Positions 9,335 through 18,072 of a stretch of 64,000 bases of DNA are shown here, one piece after another. The stretch covers positions 1 through 64,000 of the forward strand of contig CAMLMV010000014.1 of assembly GCA_946481275.1 (NCBI GenBank). Direction: 5' to 3'. The first letter of the stretch is position 1. The number at the start of each line of letters is the position of its first letter. The stretch is from an uncultured Massilia sp. Lineage in GTDB: Bacteria; Pseudomonadota; Gammaproteobacteria; Burkholderiales; Burkholderiaceae. The notes beneath the pieces are model-generated. The model saw nothing but the letters and a program-made list of their open reading frames with translations. It ran no database searches and had not been told where the DNA came from. Made by a program: the position numbers and the translations under genes.

Positions 9335-10966
9335 ATGACACTCTCATTCCGGACCAAACTGTTCCTCCCGCTCGTGCTCAGCTGGCTGTGCCTGCTCGCT
9401 GTCGTCGCTGCCGGTAACCTGCATGAACGCACGTTGCGCATGGACGAGCGCAAGACGCAGATCGCCAACGCGGGCGACATGGGCATCTCGATCGTGAAGG
9501 AATACGCTGCCATGGCCGCCGCCGGCAAGCTCTCCGAAGCGCAGGCACGGGAACAGGCGCTCGCCCGCCTCAAGGCGCTGCGGTACGGCGACACGGGCTA
9601 CCTGCTGGTGATCGATTCGAAGCAGATACTCATGCATCCGCTCAAGCAGGACCTGGTCGGGCGAAGCGTCGCGGACATGCGCGACGCCGAGGGGAGGCAG
9701 ATGTGCCTGGAAGCGTTGAAAGTGGTCAGGGAGTCGGGCATGGGCTACACACAACTGTTGTGGAACAAACCGGGCTCCGTCGAGCCGGAACGGAAAATCA
9801 ACTACGACGTCAACTTCCGGCCATGGGACTGGACGATCATGACGGGACTCTACGTCGGCGACGTGGAAGCGGCGTTCCGGCAGTCGCTGCGCCGGTCCGC
9901 GCTGGTGCTGGGGGTGGCCGGTCTGCTCCTGTCGATCCTTGTCGTGGCGATCGTACGCAATATCGAACGTTCGCTCGGCGGCACGCCGGAACAGGCGACG
10001 GCACTGGCACGTCGCATTGCGCAGGGCGACCTGGCTACGCCGATCGAGACGCGCGGCGACGATACGACCAGCCTCATGGCGTCGATGAAGACGATGCGCG
10101 ACGCCCTGGCAGGCATTGTCGGCCGCGTGCGCGTCGGCACCGCGACGATCGCCGGCGCGTCGAGCGAGATCGCGGCCGGCAATGCAGACCTGTCGGCGCG
10201 CACCGAAGACCGCGCGGCGTCGCTCGAGGAAACGGCGTCCTCGATGGAGGCGCTGGCTTCAACCGTCCGGCAGACCGCCGACAACGCGGACGCGGCCAAC
10301 GTGCTCGTGCGTTCGGCGTCGGACGCGGCCGGCCGGGGCGGCGCCGTCGTTGCGGAGGTCGTCGATACGATGGCGTCGATCGACGCATCGTCGAAGCGGA
10401 TCGTCGACATCATCGGCGTCATCGATGGCATCGCCTTCCAGACCAACATCCTCGCGCTGAACGCGGCGGTCGAAGCGGCGCGCGCCGGTGAGCAGGGAAG
10501 GGGATTTGCGGTCGTTGCCGGCGAGGTCCGCAACCTGTCGCAACGCTCGACCGCGGCAGCGCGGGAAATCAAGGCGCTGATCGACGAGTCGGTCTCCAAC
10601 GTGGCCGTGGGTACGAAGCTCGTAAGCCGGGCCGGAATGTCGATGGATGAGATCGTCGAGGGTGTAGGCAGGGTGGCGGCCATCATCGGCGAAATCACGC
10701 TTGCGGTACGTGAGCAGAACGTCGGTATGGAACAGATCAACCGCGCGATCGGCCAGATGGACCAGGTGACCCAACAGGATGCCGCGCTCGTCGAGCAGGT
10801 CGCGGCCGCGTCCGGGGCCATGCGGGACCAGGCCGCGGAACTGGGGCAGGCCGTAAGCATCTTCAGGCTGGCGGAAGACGGTGGAGGTCGAGTTGTCCAG
10901 TCCCCGGTCGACCGTGCCGGGGCGCGCGGCGCCACACCGAATCAGGCCCGGCCGGCGTTACAGTAG
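9335..10966 (+). CDS. Methyl-accepting chemotaxis protein with Cache sensor (salicylate-cluster chemoreceptor)
   Basis: 543 residues. TM1 is near 8-28. A periplasmic single-Cache type 2 domain (about 35-180, with [19 protein letters not shown] and [11 protein letters not shown]) is followed by TM2 near 187-209, a HAMP linker (about 210-265) and the signalling coiled coil, whose conserved tip is [20 protein letters not shown]. No C-terminal NWETF-like tether is visible. The ATG at 9335 is in frame; the ATG at 9331 is not. It closes the salicylate cluster, as chemoreceptors such as NahY/NagY do in naphthalene clusters, so taxis to salicylate or related acids is likely but unproved. Confidence 0.88.
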   Translation: MTLSFRTKLFLPLVLSWLCLLAVVAAGNLHERTLRMDERKTQIANAGDMGISIVKEYAAMAAAGKLSEAQAREQALARLKALRYGDTGYLLVIDSKQILMHPLKQDLVGRSVADMRDAEGRQMCLEALKVVRESGMGYTQLLWNKPGSVEPERKINYDVNFRPWDWTIMTGLYVGDVEAAFRQSLRRSALVLGVAGLLLSILVVAIVRNIERSLGGTPEQATALARRIAQGDLATPIETRGDDTTSLMASMKTMRDALAGIVGRVRVGTATIAGASSEIAAGNADLSARTEDRAASLEETASSMEALASTVRQTADNADAANVLVRSASDAAGRGGAVVAEVVDTMASIDASSKRIVDIIGVIDGIAFQTNILALNAAVEAARAGEQGRGFAVVAGEVRNLSQRSTAAAREIKALIDESVSNVAVGTKLVSRAGMSMDEIVEGVGRVAAIIGEITLAVREQNVGMEQINRAIGQMDQVTQQDAALVEQVAAASGAMRDQAAELGQAVSIFRLAEDGGGRVVQSPVDRAGARGATPNQARPALQ

Positions 10967-10989
10967 CCGGACTGCCGCCGCATGATCGA

Positions 10990-11017
10990 GGCCTCGCCAT
11001 TGACGACCGGCGAGGCC
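10990..11017 (+). terminator. Putative terminator after the salicylate cluster
   Basis: Perfect 9-bp stem GGCCTCGCC/GGCGAGGCC around a 10-base loop, followed by GAATTTCCC. It lies 24 bases after the chemoreceptor stop. The T-run is weak, so termination may be only partly intrinsic. Confidence 0.5.
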
Positions 11018-11193
11018 GAATTTCCCGTCATCTGCCGTTCGACGTTCCTGCGCACCCGGTCGTTTGTGATGCCTGGCAAGTGAGGTGATTGAGGAAGCGG
11101 TATGGATTCGAGAATTGTTCTTTCAGCCAAACAGGGATTATTAAAGGCGAGTCGTGGTCTTGGAAGACAGCCCTCGCCGACAATGGCCGACAC

Positions 11194-12696
11194 TCACAGC
11201 CGGAAGATGCGGAAACGATGGGCCTGCACGGTCGTCCTGCCTGTGGAATCGGTGACGCGCACAACGATGTTGTAACTGCCGGCGCGGGCATAGGTATGGG
11301 TCGCGCTCAGCTCGCCGCGACCCGCACGCTCGCTGATGGCGGCCGCCTCTGGTCCGCCGCCGTCGTCCCAGTCCACTGTCGCGCTGTGGACGTCGCCTGT
11401 GTTGCGGTCGCGGAAGGACAACGCGAGAGCGACGGGCTCGGCCTGACGCACGATGTCCGGGATCTGGATCGGCCCCAGTACGGGGGCGTCGGTGCCGCCG
11501 CTGCGGCGCAACAGCACCAGTCCGGCATTCGAATTGGCGATGATGATGTCGCCTCGAGGAGAAATCTTGAGCGCCTGGGTCACGACCAGGCCTCCCGGCG
11601 GTTCGACCAGGTGCGCGTTCAGGTCGACCGCCTCGCCGCTGCGCGACCACCGGTAGGCGCGCCGGGCGTATGCCCCAGGAATCGTGCTGGACATCTCGCC
11701 GACGACGGTTCCGTTGTCGTCCACGTCGATAGCTTCGGAGGAAGTAAATGGCGCCCGGTGCAGGTCCACCAGCCCGCGGGCGCGGGAAAATACATAGGCA
11801 TGGTTGGTGCTGGTGCCGGGATCGTAAATGCGCCCGACCAGTTCGCCGGCGTTGTTCAATGCGCCAGGCAGCGTATGCAGGCCGACGCGCGTTGCGCCCT
11901 TGCCTGGGCTCCACAAGAACGACTGGAAATCCGGCCCATAGAGATCCAGCCATCCGACGACATCGCCCCGTTTGTTGTTGCGCAGCGCAACCGCCGCCGT
12001 CGCCCAGAATGTGCCGAGGTCGGTCGGGACACCGGTGTTATCCCACAGGAAAGCGTGAAACGCGCCGGCAGGATCGGTGGCGGCGCCCACGGTGACGCCG
12101 TGCTCGTTGATGTCGCTCGCGTAGGAGTCCGTGAAGCCGGGCGGCGTCTGCAGCCTCACGAGATTGTTGGTCGCGGTCCAGCGCACGGCGCGGTAACCGT
12201 CCCCGGCGACATACGACTCGCCCACGATGACGCCGCGATCGTTCATGGCCGCGGTGAGTGTGCTGTCGGTGCCCAGGGTGGGCAATGCTGTCCAGCCTGC
12301 GGCAAGGGACCAGCGGAAAGGTACCCGCACGAACCCGTCGTTGGCGGGCAGGGCGGCGTACATGGCAACTTCACCCTTTTCATTCATGTCGCCCAATGCG
12401 GTCGTATCGGACGCGGGCGGGCTGATGTCGCTCACCCGTTCGCCATCGAAGAAGCCGACGCGCAGCCTGTCGGCGAAGCTGACGTATTCGAAAGCCGCCT
12501 GCCCGCGCGCATCGATGTGCGACCCGTACCCGATTCCCGGCACCAGGTTCACGATGTCGTATGTATCCCCGTTGCCGTGACCGTTGCCGGTCATGCGATC
12601 TCCGCCGTAACCCGGTACACCCGCCATGAACAGCGCTGCTCCCAGCGCCGCGCCCGCCACTCGGGGGACCTGTCTCATCCGCACGATTTTCATCAT
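11194..12696 (-). CDS. Secreted HAF-repeat protein with C-terminal PKD-like domain
   Basis: 500 residues (a second ATG is at 12693). An N-terminal signal segment (about 10-30, VAGAALGAALFMAGVPGYG) precedes several degenerate HAF/beta-propeller-like repeats of the kind INEHGVTVGAATDPAGAFHAFLW and INxxGxVVGxxxxxxGxxRAxRW (about 75-380). A PKD-like immunoglobulin domain follows (about 410-497, with ATVDWDDGGGPE and HTYARAGSYNIVVRVTD). HAF repeats are found in extracellular proteins of unknown role; PKD domains often help carbohydrate or surface contact. It is divergent from a GH43 glycosidase, so a joint extracellular polysaccharide role is possible but unproved. Confidence 0.75.
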   Translation of the reverse strand: MMKIVRMRQVPRVAGAALGAALFMAGVPGYGGDRMTGNGHGNGDTYDIVNLVPGIGYGSHIDARGQAAFEYVSFADRLRVGFFDGERVSDISPPASDTTALGDMNEKGEVAMYAALPANDGFVRVPFRWSLAAGWTALPTLGTDSTLTAAMNDRGVIVGESYVAGDGYRAVRWTATNNLVRLQTPPGFTDSYASDINEHGVTVGAATDPAGAFHAFLWDNTGVPTDLGTFWATAAVALRNNKRGDVVGWLDLYGPDFQSFLWSPGKGATRVGLHTLPGALNNAGELVGRIYDPGTSTNHAYVFSRARGLVDLHRAPFTSSEAIDVDDNGTVVGEMSSTIPGAYARRAYRWSRSGEAVDLNAHLVEPPGGLVVTQALKISPRGDIIIANSNAGLVLLRRSGGTDAPVLGPIQIPDIVRQAEPVALALSFRDRNTGDVHSATVDWDDGGGPEAAAISERAGRGELSATHTYARAGSYNIVVRVTDSTGRTTVQAHRFRIFRL

Positions 12697-12895
12697 TGCT
12701 CTCCACAGTCGCTCATGCGTTGTGCATGCGGAGGTACAGTAGAGTGCCCGCGGCCAGGGGAGGATGAGTTAAGACAAAGTTCGGCCTCGGCCAACCCATA
12801 CCTTTTATGAATCAATGGATATAAACATAACATTGGTTTTGGTTAATTGATTGGCATAGAGTGGCTGACTCGCAATCTCGGGAGCTCGAAGCCAA
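12697..12895. promoter_or_regulatory. Divergent promoter region between HAF-repeat and GH43 genes
   Basis: 199 bp, clearly AT-richer than the genes, especially 12800-12850 (ATGGATATAAACATAAC and similar). It must hold both promoters. I could not assign -10/-35 pairs or an operator with confidence. Confidence 0.4.
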
Positions 12896-14614
12896 ATGAA
12901 CACATATTCCATGCGGGCCGTGATGCTGTGGGGAGCACTGGCCCTGGGGGCCGCCTCTTCCATGGCGGTAGCAACTGCGGCAGACGCTCCCGGCGCGACC
13001 GTCGCGCGCTTCGAGCGGTTCTCCTATCAGGGACGGGCCCAGGAAAACGTCCGTCCGCGTGATGGCGAGTTCGTCAACCCGATATTGAGCGGCTATTACC
13101 CGGACCCGTCGATCACGCGCGTCGGCGACGATTACTACCTGGTGAATTCCTCGTTCACGAATTTCCCGGGACTGCCCGTCTTCCACTCCAGGGACCTCGT
13201 CAACTGGACGCAGGTCGGCAATGCGCTCGACCGGCCCGGCCAGGTCGATTTCACCGGCGTGCGCGGATCGCAGGGCATTTATGCGCCGGACATCTCTTAC
13301 CACGACGGCACGTTCTATATCGTCACCACGTGTTCGAGCTGCCCGGGCGGCACCGGGAATTTCGTCATTACGGCGAAGGATCCGGCCGGCCCGTGGTCGC
13401 AGCCGGTCACGATCCGGGGCTTGCAGGGTATCGATCCGTCCCTCGTCTGGGATGACGGCAAGCTCCATGTCGTGTACAACAATGCGCCGGAAGGCACGCC
13501 GCGCTACGACGGGCATCGCGCGATCTGGATCGCGGAGCTGGACCCGCGCACGCTGCAGTTCGCCGGCAAGCCCAGGGTCCTCGTCGATGGCGGCGTGGTG
13601 CCCGAGAAGCGGCCGATCTGGATCGAGGGGCCGCACATCTTCAAGAAGGACGGCTACTACTACCTCATCTGCGCCGAAGGCGGGACTGCCGACAACCACT
13701 CCGAAGTCGTGTTCCGCGCCAGGGCCGTCACGGGACCCTATGTGCCTGGGCCCGTCAACCCGATCCTGACGCAGCGCGACCTCGACCCGAAACGTCCCGA
13801 TCCCGTCACCACGGCCGGCCACGCCGATTTCGTCCAGACGCAGAACGGCCAATGGTGGGCCGTCTTCCTGGCGACCCGGCCTTATCCGGGCAATTTCTAT
13901 AACATCGGACGCGAAACCTTCATGCTGCCCGTGGACTGGAAGGACGGCTGGCCCCTGATGCTGGAGCAGGGCAGGACGGTGCCCCATGCCGTCGCGAAGC
14001 CCGCTTTGCCGCCGCAACCGCCTGCACCGGTGCCCACGAGCGGCATCTTCGCGTACGTCGACGAATTCGACGGCCCCCTGTCCGCCGCCTGGATCGGCAT
14101 CCGTATTCCCCAGGCACCCCTGTACACCGTCGAACGCGGTGCACTGGCGCTGCGCTCCGGCGCGCCGCTGGGCGACCTGCGCGGCGTGCCCGCCTTCGTC
14201 GGCCGGCGCCAGCAGCATCACGTCGCCACCGTATCGACCGTGGTCGACTTCGTGCCACGACACGACGGCGACCGCGCGGGCCTCGTCGCCATGCAGAACG
14301 ACGACAACCACGTGTTCCTCGGCGTGACGCGCAGCGCCGGGAAGAACATGGTGGCGCTCTACAGGACGGAGGGCGGAAAAGAGACGCTGGTCGCCAGCAG
14401 GCCGGCCGCGTCCGGGCGGGTCGAGCTCGTGATGGACATGAACGGTGGCGAGGCCAGCTACCGCTACCGCGACGGGAACGTGACGACGACCCTCGCCGAC
14501 AAGGTCGATATCCGCTTCCTGTCGACGCAGAAGGCAGGGGGATTCGTGGGCGTCGTGATTGGTCCCTACGCGGTCGACGCGGGACGATCGGGGGCAAGCG
14601 GGCAGAGGGACTGA
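12896..14614 (+). CDS. Glycoside hydrolase family 43 protein (beta-xylosidase/arabinofuranosidase-like)
   Basis: 572 residues. A signal peptide (about 1-29, to VATAADA) precedes a five-bladed GH43 propeller (about 58-370). The catalytic base is probably the Asp of YYPDPSITRVGDDYYLVNSS, with a second Asp in YAPDISYHDG and the acid Glu in WIEGPHIFKKDGYYYL. The C-terminal part (about 385-560, FAYVDEFDGPLSAAW) looks like the concanavalin-like domain common behind GH43 xylosidases. It should remove xylose or arabinose units from plant hemicellulose or pectin side chains in the periplasm or outside the cell. The exact specificity is not readable. Confidence 0.85.
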   Translation: MNTYSMRAVMLWGALALGAASSMAVATAADAPGATVARFERFSYQGRAQENVRPRDGEFVNPILSGYYPDPSITRVGDDYYLVNSSFTNFPGLPVFHSRDLVNWTQVGNALDRPGQVDFTGVRGSQGIYAPDISYHDGTFYIVTTCSSCPGGTGNFVITAKDPAGPWSQPVTIRGLQGIDPSLVWDDGKLHVVYNNAPEGTPRYDGHRAIWIAELDPRTLQFAGKPRVLVDGGVVPEKRPIWIEGPHIFKKDGYYYLICAEGGTADNHSEVVFRARAVTGPYVPGPVNPILTQRDLDPKRPDPVTTAGHADFVQTQNGQWWAVFLATRPYPGNFYNIGRETFMLPVDWKDGWPLMLEQGRTVPHAVAKPALPPQPPAPVPTSGIFAYVDEFDGPLSAAWIGIRIPQAPLYTVERGALALRSGAPLGDLRGVPAFVGRRQQHHVATVSTVVDFVPRHDGDRAGLVAMQNDDNHVFLGVTRSAGKNMVALYRTEGGKETLVASRPAASGRVELVMDMNGGEASYRYRDGNVTTTLADKVDIRFLSTQKAGGFVGVVIGPYAVDAGRSGASGQRD

Positions 14615-14672
14615 TGTGCTCCCGTCGGCCGGTGAGGAATCCGCTGCGTCTGTCCTGAACGACTTGGCAGCG

Positions 14673-17600
14673 TCACGTGGCAATCGATGCCTGTTCATCC
14701 TCCATGAAATGCCAGACCGCGTAAAGTTCATCGACTGGAACTTGTCCAGATTCGTATGCATAGAAGTTCGCCGCTATCTTGCGCGGCTGCCCCAACCAGG
14801 GCGTGGTTGGCTTCTCGGCACTCCTGGCGAAGTATGTTCGTGAACGCTTCACGAAGCGTTCACAAATGTCGCTCTCGATACTCTGGTGGTTGGACATCAG
14901 GTGCATGCCCAGTGGCCGAGGGAACGCGACCGCGGCCAGTCCGTTGTTACGGGCAATCTGGATAGCAACATTGAAGTAGCTGTCGACAATTGAACGCACA
15001 CTGTGCGAAGCGAGAGCATCCGCCATCGGATTGATCGCGCGAATCACCAAGGTATCCCGGTTCGAGTCCAGTGCGGTGATGCGCTCGAAATAGAGCAATG
15101 CCATCCCGACCAAACGTTTCTGGTCTGGAGCAAACACAAGCAGGTGGGCGTTCCTGGACTCCTGCCACATGGCGGTATTCGCTCTCGTGCAGATTCCCGC
15201 TGCTTCTTTTGCGAAGAATGCTGCGGGCGACTTGGAAACGAAGGCCTGCATTGAAGTATGAGCCCCGTCTATATCCTTTGGCGCAAAGCGCTTTTTTTGC
15301 CTGGCGGTCCAGCGAAGGAAGACTTCCAGCACAACGTCTCGCGTTTTCCTGAGCGCGCCCATGAGACCATCTCTGGCCGAGCGAGCGTCTACTGCCGCGT
15401 GCATATCCAACCGGGAGGCCAGGACTGCCGCATCGTTCTGCGTGAGCCCCTCCACGAAACCGGCCGCGAGCTCGTCCAACGCATCCCCCAATTGAACATC
15501 GAATAGTTCATGCAGGGATTCGACCTGTTGATGGACGAGTGGACCGGCTTCCGTCATTTGCCCGATCCACTTATCGCCTTGTTCGAGCCATTCGCGTACG
15601 TTCGAGTCTGCTGCAGCGATGGCCATCAGTATTCCCAGGTGCGGAGCCAGCGACCAGACGTCGGCGGCTGGATCATGCAACCGCTTTGGGCTCAGGTGGC
15701 GACATGCGTCATGCATATCCGCCCGCCGTCGCGTTCCAAAGCGCGCTGCAAATTGCAACGCCTCCTGCATCGACTGGAGCCCACGAGAATCCAGCAGCCC
15801 ATCCAATTGCCGCTCCGTTCGGTTCCAGCTCATCGTATAGGGAACAGCCGCGGTGAGCCATGCAATGTCATCCGCTCGCCCGAGCACACGCGGCCAGTGA
15901 CTGCGAACCGTACTTGGTGCAGTTCGGTACACCACGCCGATGAGATCGGCTTCCAGGTCACCCAAGGTTTGGCCAGATGGTCCACCGCCCGTACGCAGCT
16001 TGACTAGCTCTGGCATGAATCGTCCAAGCATTCCTTGCAGCTCTTCCAGAGGCGAATCGATATGTACCAGCAGGCTCAGCAAAAGGAGGCCATCAGTCTC
16101 GTCGAGCAGGGTCCTCAGCCGGGGCGCAATCTCGTTGCCGATCTCTTCGTGCATTTTGCGGCTGGCCAGGCGGTATGTTTCCCGGGTTGACTCGTCGGAG
16201 TGGTATGGAAAGCGGCCCAATCTGGCCTCGATGCGTTGGTCGATCACTTCGCGAACGCAGCTCAGATTGCCCTCGAGCAAAGTGAAATCCTTGCGATCGA
16301 AGGCGTCGTCCAGCAGGATCCTTGTCACGACATCGAGATCACTCCGAAGCCGGACGTCCTTGATGCCGGGAGCGTCGCGGTAGTACCACCTCAATAGCGT
16401 GGCAACGCTTTTCAGGCCACGTTCCTCGCGAACATACCGTATCAGTGACGTACCCAGCGGTGCGAGTTTTAACGCCTGTTGCAAGTGGGCGAATGTTCGC
16501 AATTCGCCAGCCTGCAACAGGTAATCAAACGCATCGACATGCCCCGCCTTGCCGGCCTGGACGGCCCAGTCCGCGATCACGGTAGCGGGCTGGCCCTTTG
16601 TCCTCTCGCCAGCAATGCTCAGCCAACGATCGAGTGTGTTTGTGCTCAGCTGCTTGTAGCAGCGTTGGAAAGCGAGGATGCCTTGTGCATCGCCAAACCC
16701 ATGCCGGATCAGCACCTGCAGATAGGCCGCCAGATCATTGCCGCCCAATAGATAGTCTTCAGCGGTTGCCAATTGTACGAATGTGAGCAAGTGCGGCGGA
16801 TGTATGAGCTGATGCAACTCGGCGATCGGCGGCGGCGTGCCTTGCCGGGCTCCGACGGCCAGGATCAGCGGCTGGCACGCCTCCAGGCCTGCGACATCAG
16901 CGCCAGCCGCGCGCAGTGCAAGCGCGAATTCCTTGCTGGGCGTCCGTCCGGAATCGAGCAAATCCTTGAAGCGCTCGAGGTCGGAAGGCAAACGAACATC
17001 CAGCACTTCGTTCAGGAATCGCCATCGCTCCGGCTTCGCCCGCATCACCTGTTGACCGAGCACATCGAATAGTCTGGATAGATCCAGGCCGTTGAGCTGG
17101 AGCGCGTCGAGCGTTGTCTTTAGCTGATGCGGATCGAAACGCCTTGCTTCGAGCTTGAGCAGGCGAAGGATGCTTGATGCCGCGACGCCGGCGCACTGTA
17201 ACTGTTGGACAACCTCGCGGAATTTTCGCACGTCCTCTTGGCGCAGTTGATCACCTCCGTAGCGCCACCCGCCGGGCTGAGGTAGTTGAGCCAGGGTATC
17301 GACGTGGATAATGACTCCCAACTCCACCAAAGCAAGCACCAATGCCCCATCGACCCGATGACCCGGCTGGGACATGATGAGCCGGTCGACGTCGTCCATC
17401 CGCCGTACCCCGAGTCGGTGGCACGCTTTTATCCAGTCGACCTCAAAGAAATGCAGGTCGCGGAAAGTTTCAAACTTGTGAGGTGCCTGAAGCTCGCGCA
17501 GCGCGAAATCGAGGCCTCGGGAGAAAAAATGTTGACCCGGTAGAGTCCGTTTGATCTGCAGCGCAAAGACCAGGCTGCGCCCTTCGTGGGTGCCGACACG

Positions 17601-17945
17601 CCGAAGCAGCGCTTTTGCTCGATGAACCGCGACCCGCACCGGCAAGGCGAACATCAGATGCTGCAAGAATTTCGCACCTCGCGTCGGCAGCAGCGGCACG
17701 TTTGCGGATATCCGTAATGCCGCACGTACTAGTGGCTCGGAACCCGGGTCATCCATCATCATCTGCTCGCCATGGAATGCAAGATGCTCACGAAACGCCG
17801 TGATTTGCTGGCGAAGCTGCTGTACGGGGTGCGGATCCTCGAACGTGTAGTCCAGATACGGCCGCCGTGGCGGCTCGAGGTCTTGGATGATGCGTGCACG
17901 AAACATGCGATATGCGTTCTGCGTGAAAGCTTCTGAATCTGTCAA
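14673..17945 (-). CDS. Orphan 1090-residue protein of unknown function (lower-GC island gene)
   Basis: I do not recognise this gene. Translation from the TTG at 17943-17945 is supported by an AGGGGG sequence just upstream; the alternative ATG at 17906 has no visible Shine-Dalgarno. It has no signal peptide or clear membrane segment. Residues 1-880 look almost entirely alpha-helical and leucine-rich (solenoid-like). Residues about 905-1050 have alternating strands and helices (VGMALLYFER, LVIRAINPM, then a long helix, then LAAVAFP) loosely like an acyltransferase (GNAT) fold, but no acyl-CoA loop is obvious. Sampled stretches are about 53-60% GC, against about 70% in flanking genes, suggesting acquisition by transfer. 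No mobility gene adjoins it and it has no operon partner. Confidence 0.7.
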   Translation of the reverse strand: MTDSEAFTQNAYRMFRARIIQDLEPPRRPYLDYTFEDPHPVQQLRQQITAFREHLAFHGEQMMMDDPGSEPLVRAALRISANVPLLPTRGAKFLQHLMFALPVRVAVHRAKALLRRVGTHEGRSLVFALQIKRTLPGQHFFSRGLDFALRELQAPHKFETFRDLHFFEVDWIKACHRLGVRRMDDVDRLIMSQPGHRVDGALVLALVELGVIIHVDTLAQLPQPGGWRYGGDQLRQEDVRKFREVVQQLQCAGVAASSILRLLKLEARRFDPHQLKTTLDALQLNGLDLSRLFDVLGQQVMRAKPERWRFLNEVLDVRLPSDLERFKDLLDSGRTPSKEFALALRAAGADVAGLEACQPLILAVGARQGTPPPIAELHQLIHPPHLLTFVQLATAEDYLLGGNDLAAYLQVLIRHGFGDAQGILAFQRCYKQLSTNTLDRWLSIAGERTKGQPATVIADWAVQAGKAGHVDAFDYLLQAGELRTFAHLQQALKLAPLGTSLIRYVREERGLKSVATLLRWYYRDAPGIKDVRLRSDLDVVTRILLDDAFDRKDFTLLEGNLSCVREVIDQRIEARLGRFPYHSDESTRETYRLASRKMHEEIGNEIAPRLRTLLDETDGLLLLSLLVHIDSPLEELQGMLGRFMPELVKLRTGGGPSGQTLGDLEADLIGVVYRTAPSTVRSHWPRVLGRADDIAWLTAAVPYTMSWNRTERQLDGLLDSRGLQSMQEALQFAARFGTRRRADMHDACRHLSPKRLHDPAADVWSLAPHLGILMAIAAADSNVREWLEQGDKWIGQMTEAGPLVHQQVESLHELFDVQLGDALDELAAGFVEGLTQNDAAVLASRLDMHAAVDARSARDGLMGALRKTRDVVLEVFLRWTARQKKRFAPKDIDGAHTSMQAFVSKSPAAFFAKEAAGICTRANTAMWQESRNAHLLVFAPDQKRLVGMALLYFERITALDSNRDTLVIRAINPMADALASHSVRSIVDSYFNVAIQIARNNGLAAVAFPRPLGMHLMSNHQSIESDICERFVKRSRTYFARSAEKPTTPWLGQPRKIAANFYAYESGQVPVDELYAVWHFMEDEQASIAT

Positions 17946-18072
17946 TCGGCCCCCTGACGGTTCTTGAAAAACATTGGCGTGTCTCTCATCTTACCCATGT
18001 ATTGCAGTAGAGCAAGTGCGTCCGCCGGAGCTTGTTCTTTTTCGCGGCAGAACAGGCGAGCACGACACCCGT

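Noticed and set aside
12812..14761. Long minus-strand frame opposite GH43
   Set aside because: Low-complexity Arg/Asp/His-rich translation with no domain. It is the antisense shadow of a clear GH43 gene.
14673..17945. Naming the orphan protein an acetyltransferase
   Set aside because: Only a loose strand-helix resemblance in the last 150 residues. No acyl-CoA-binding loop could be pointed to, so no function is assigned.
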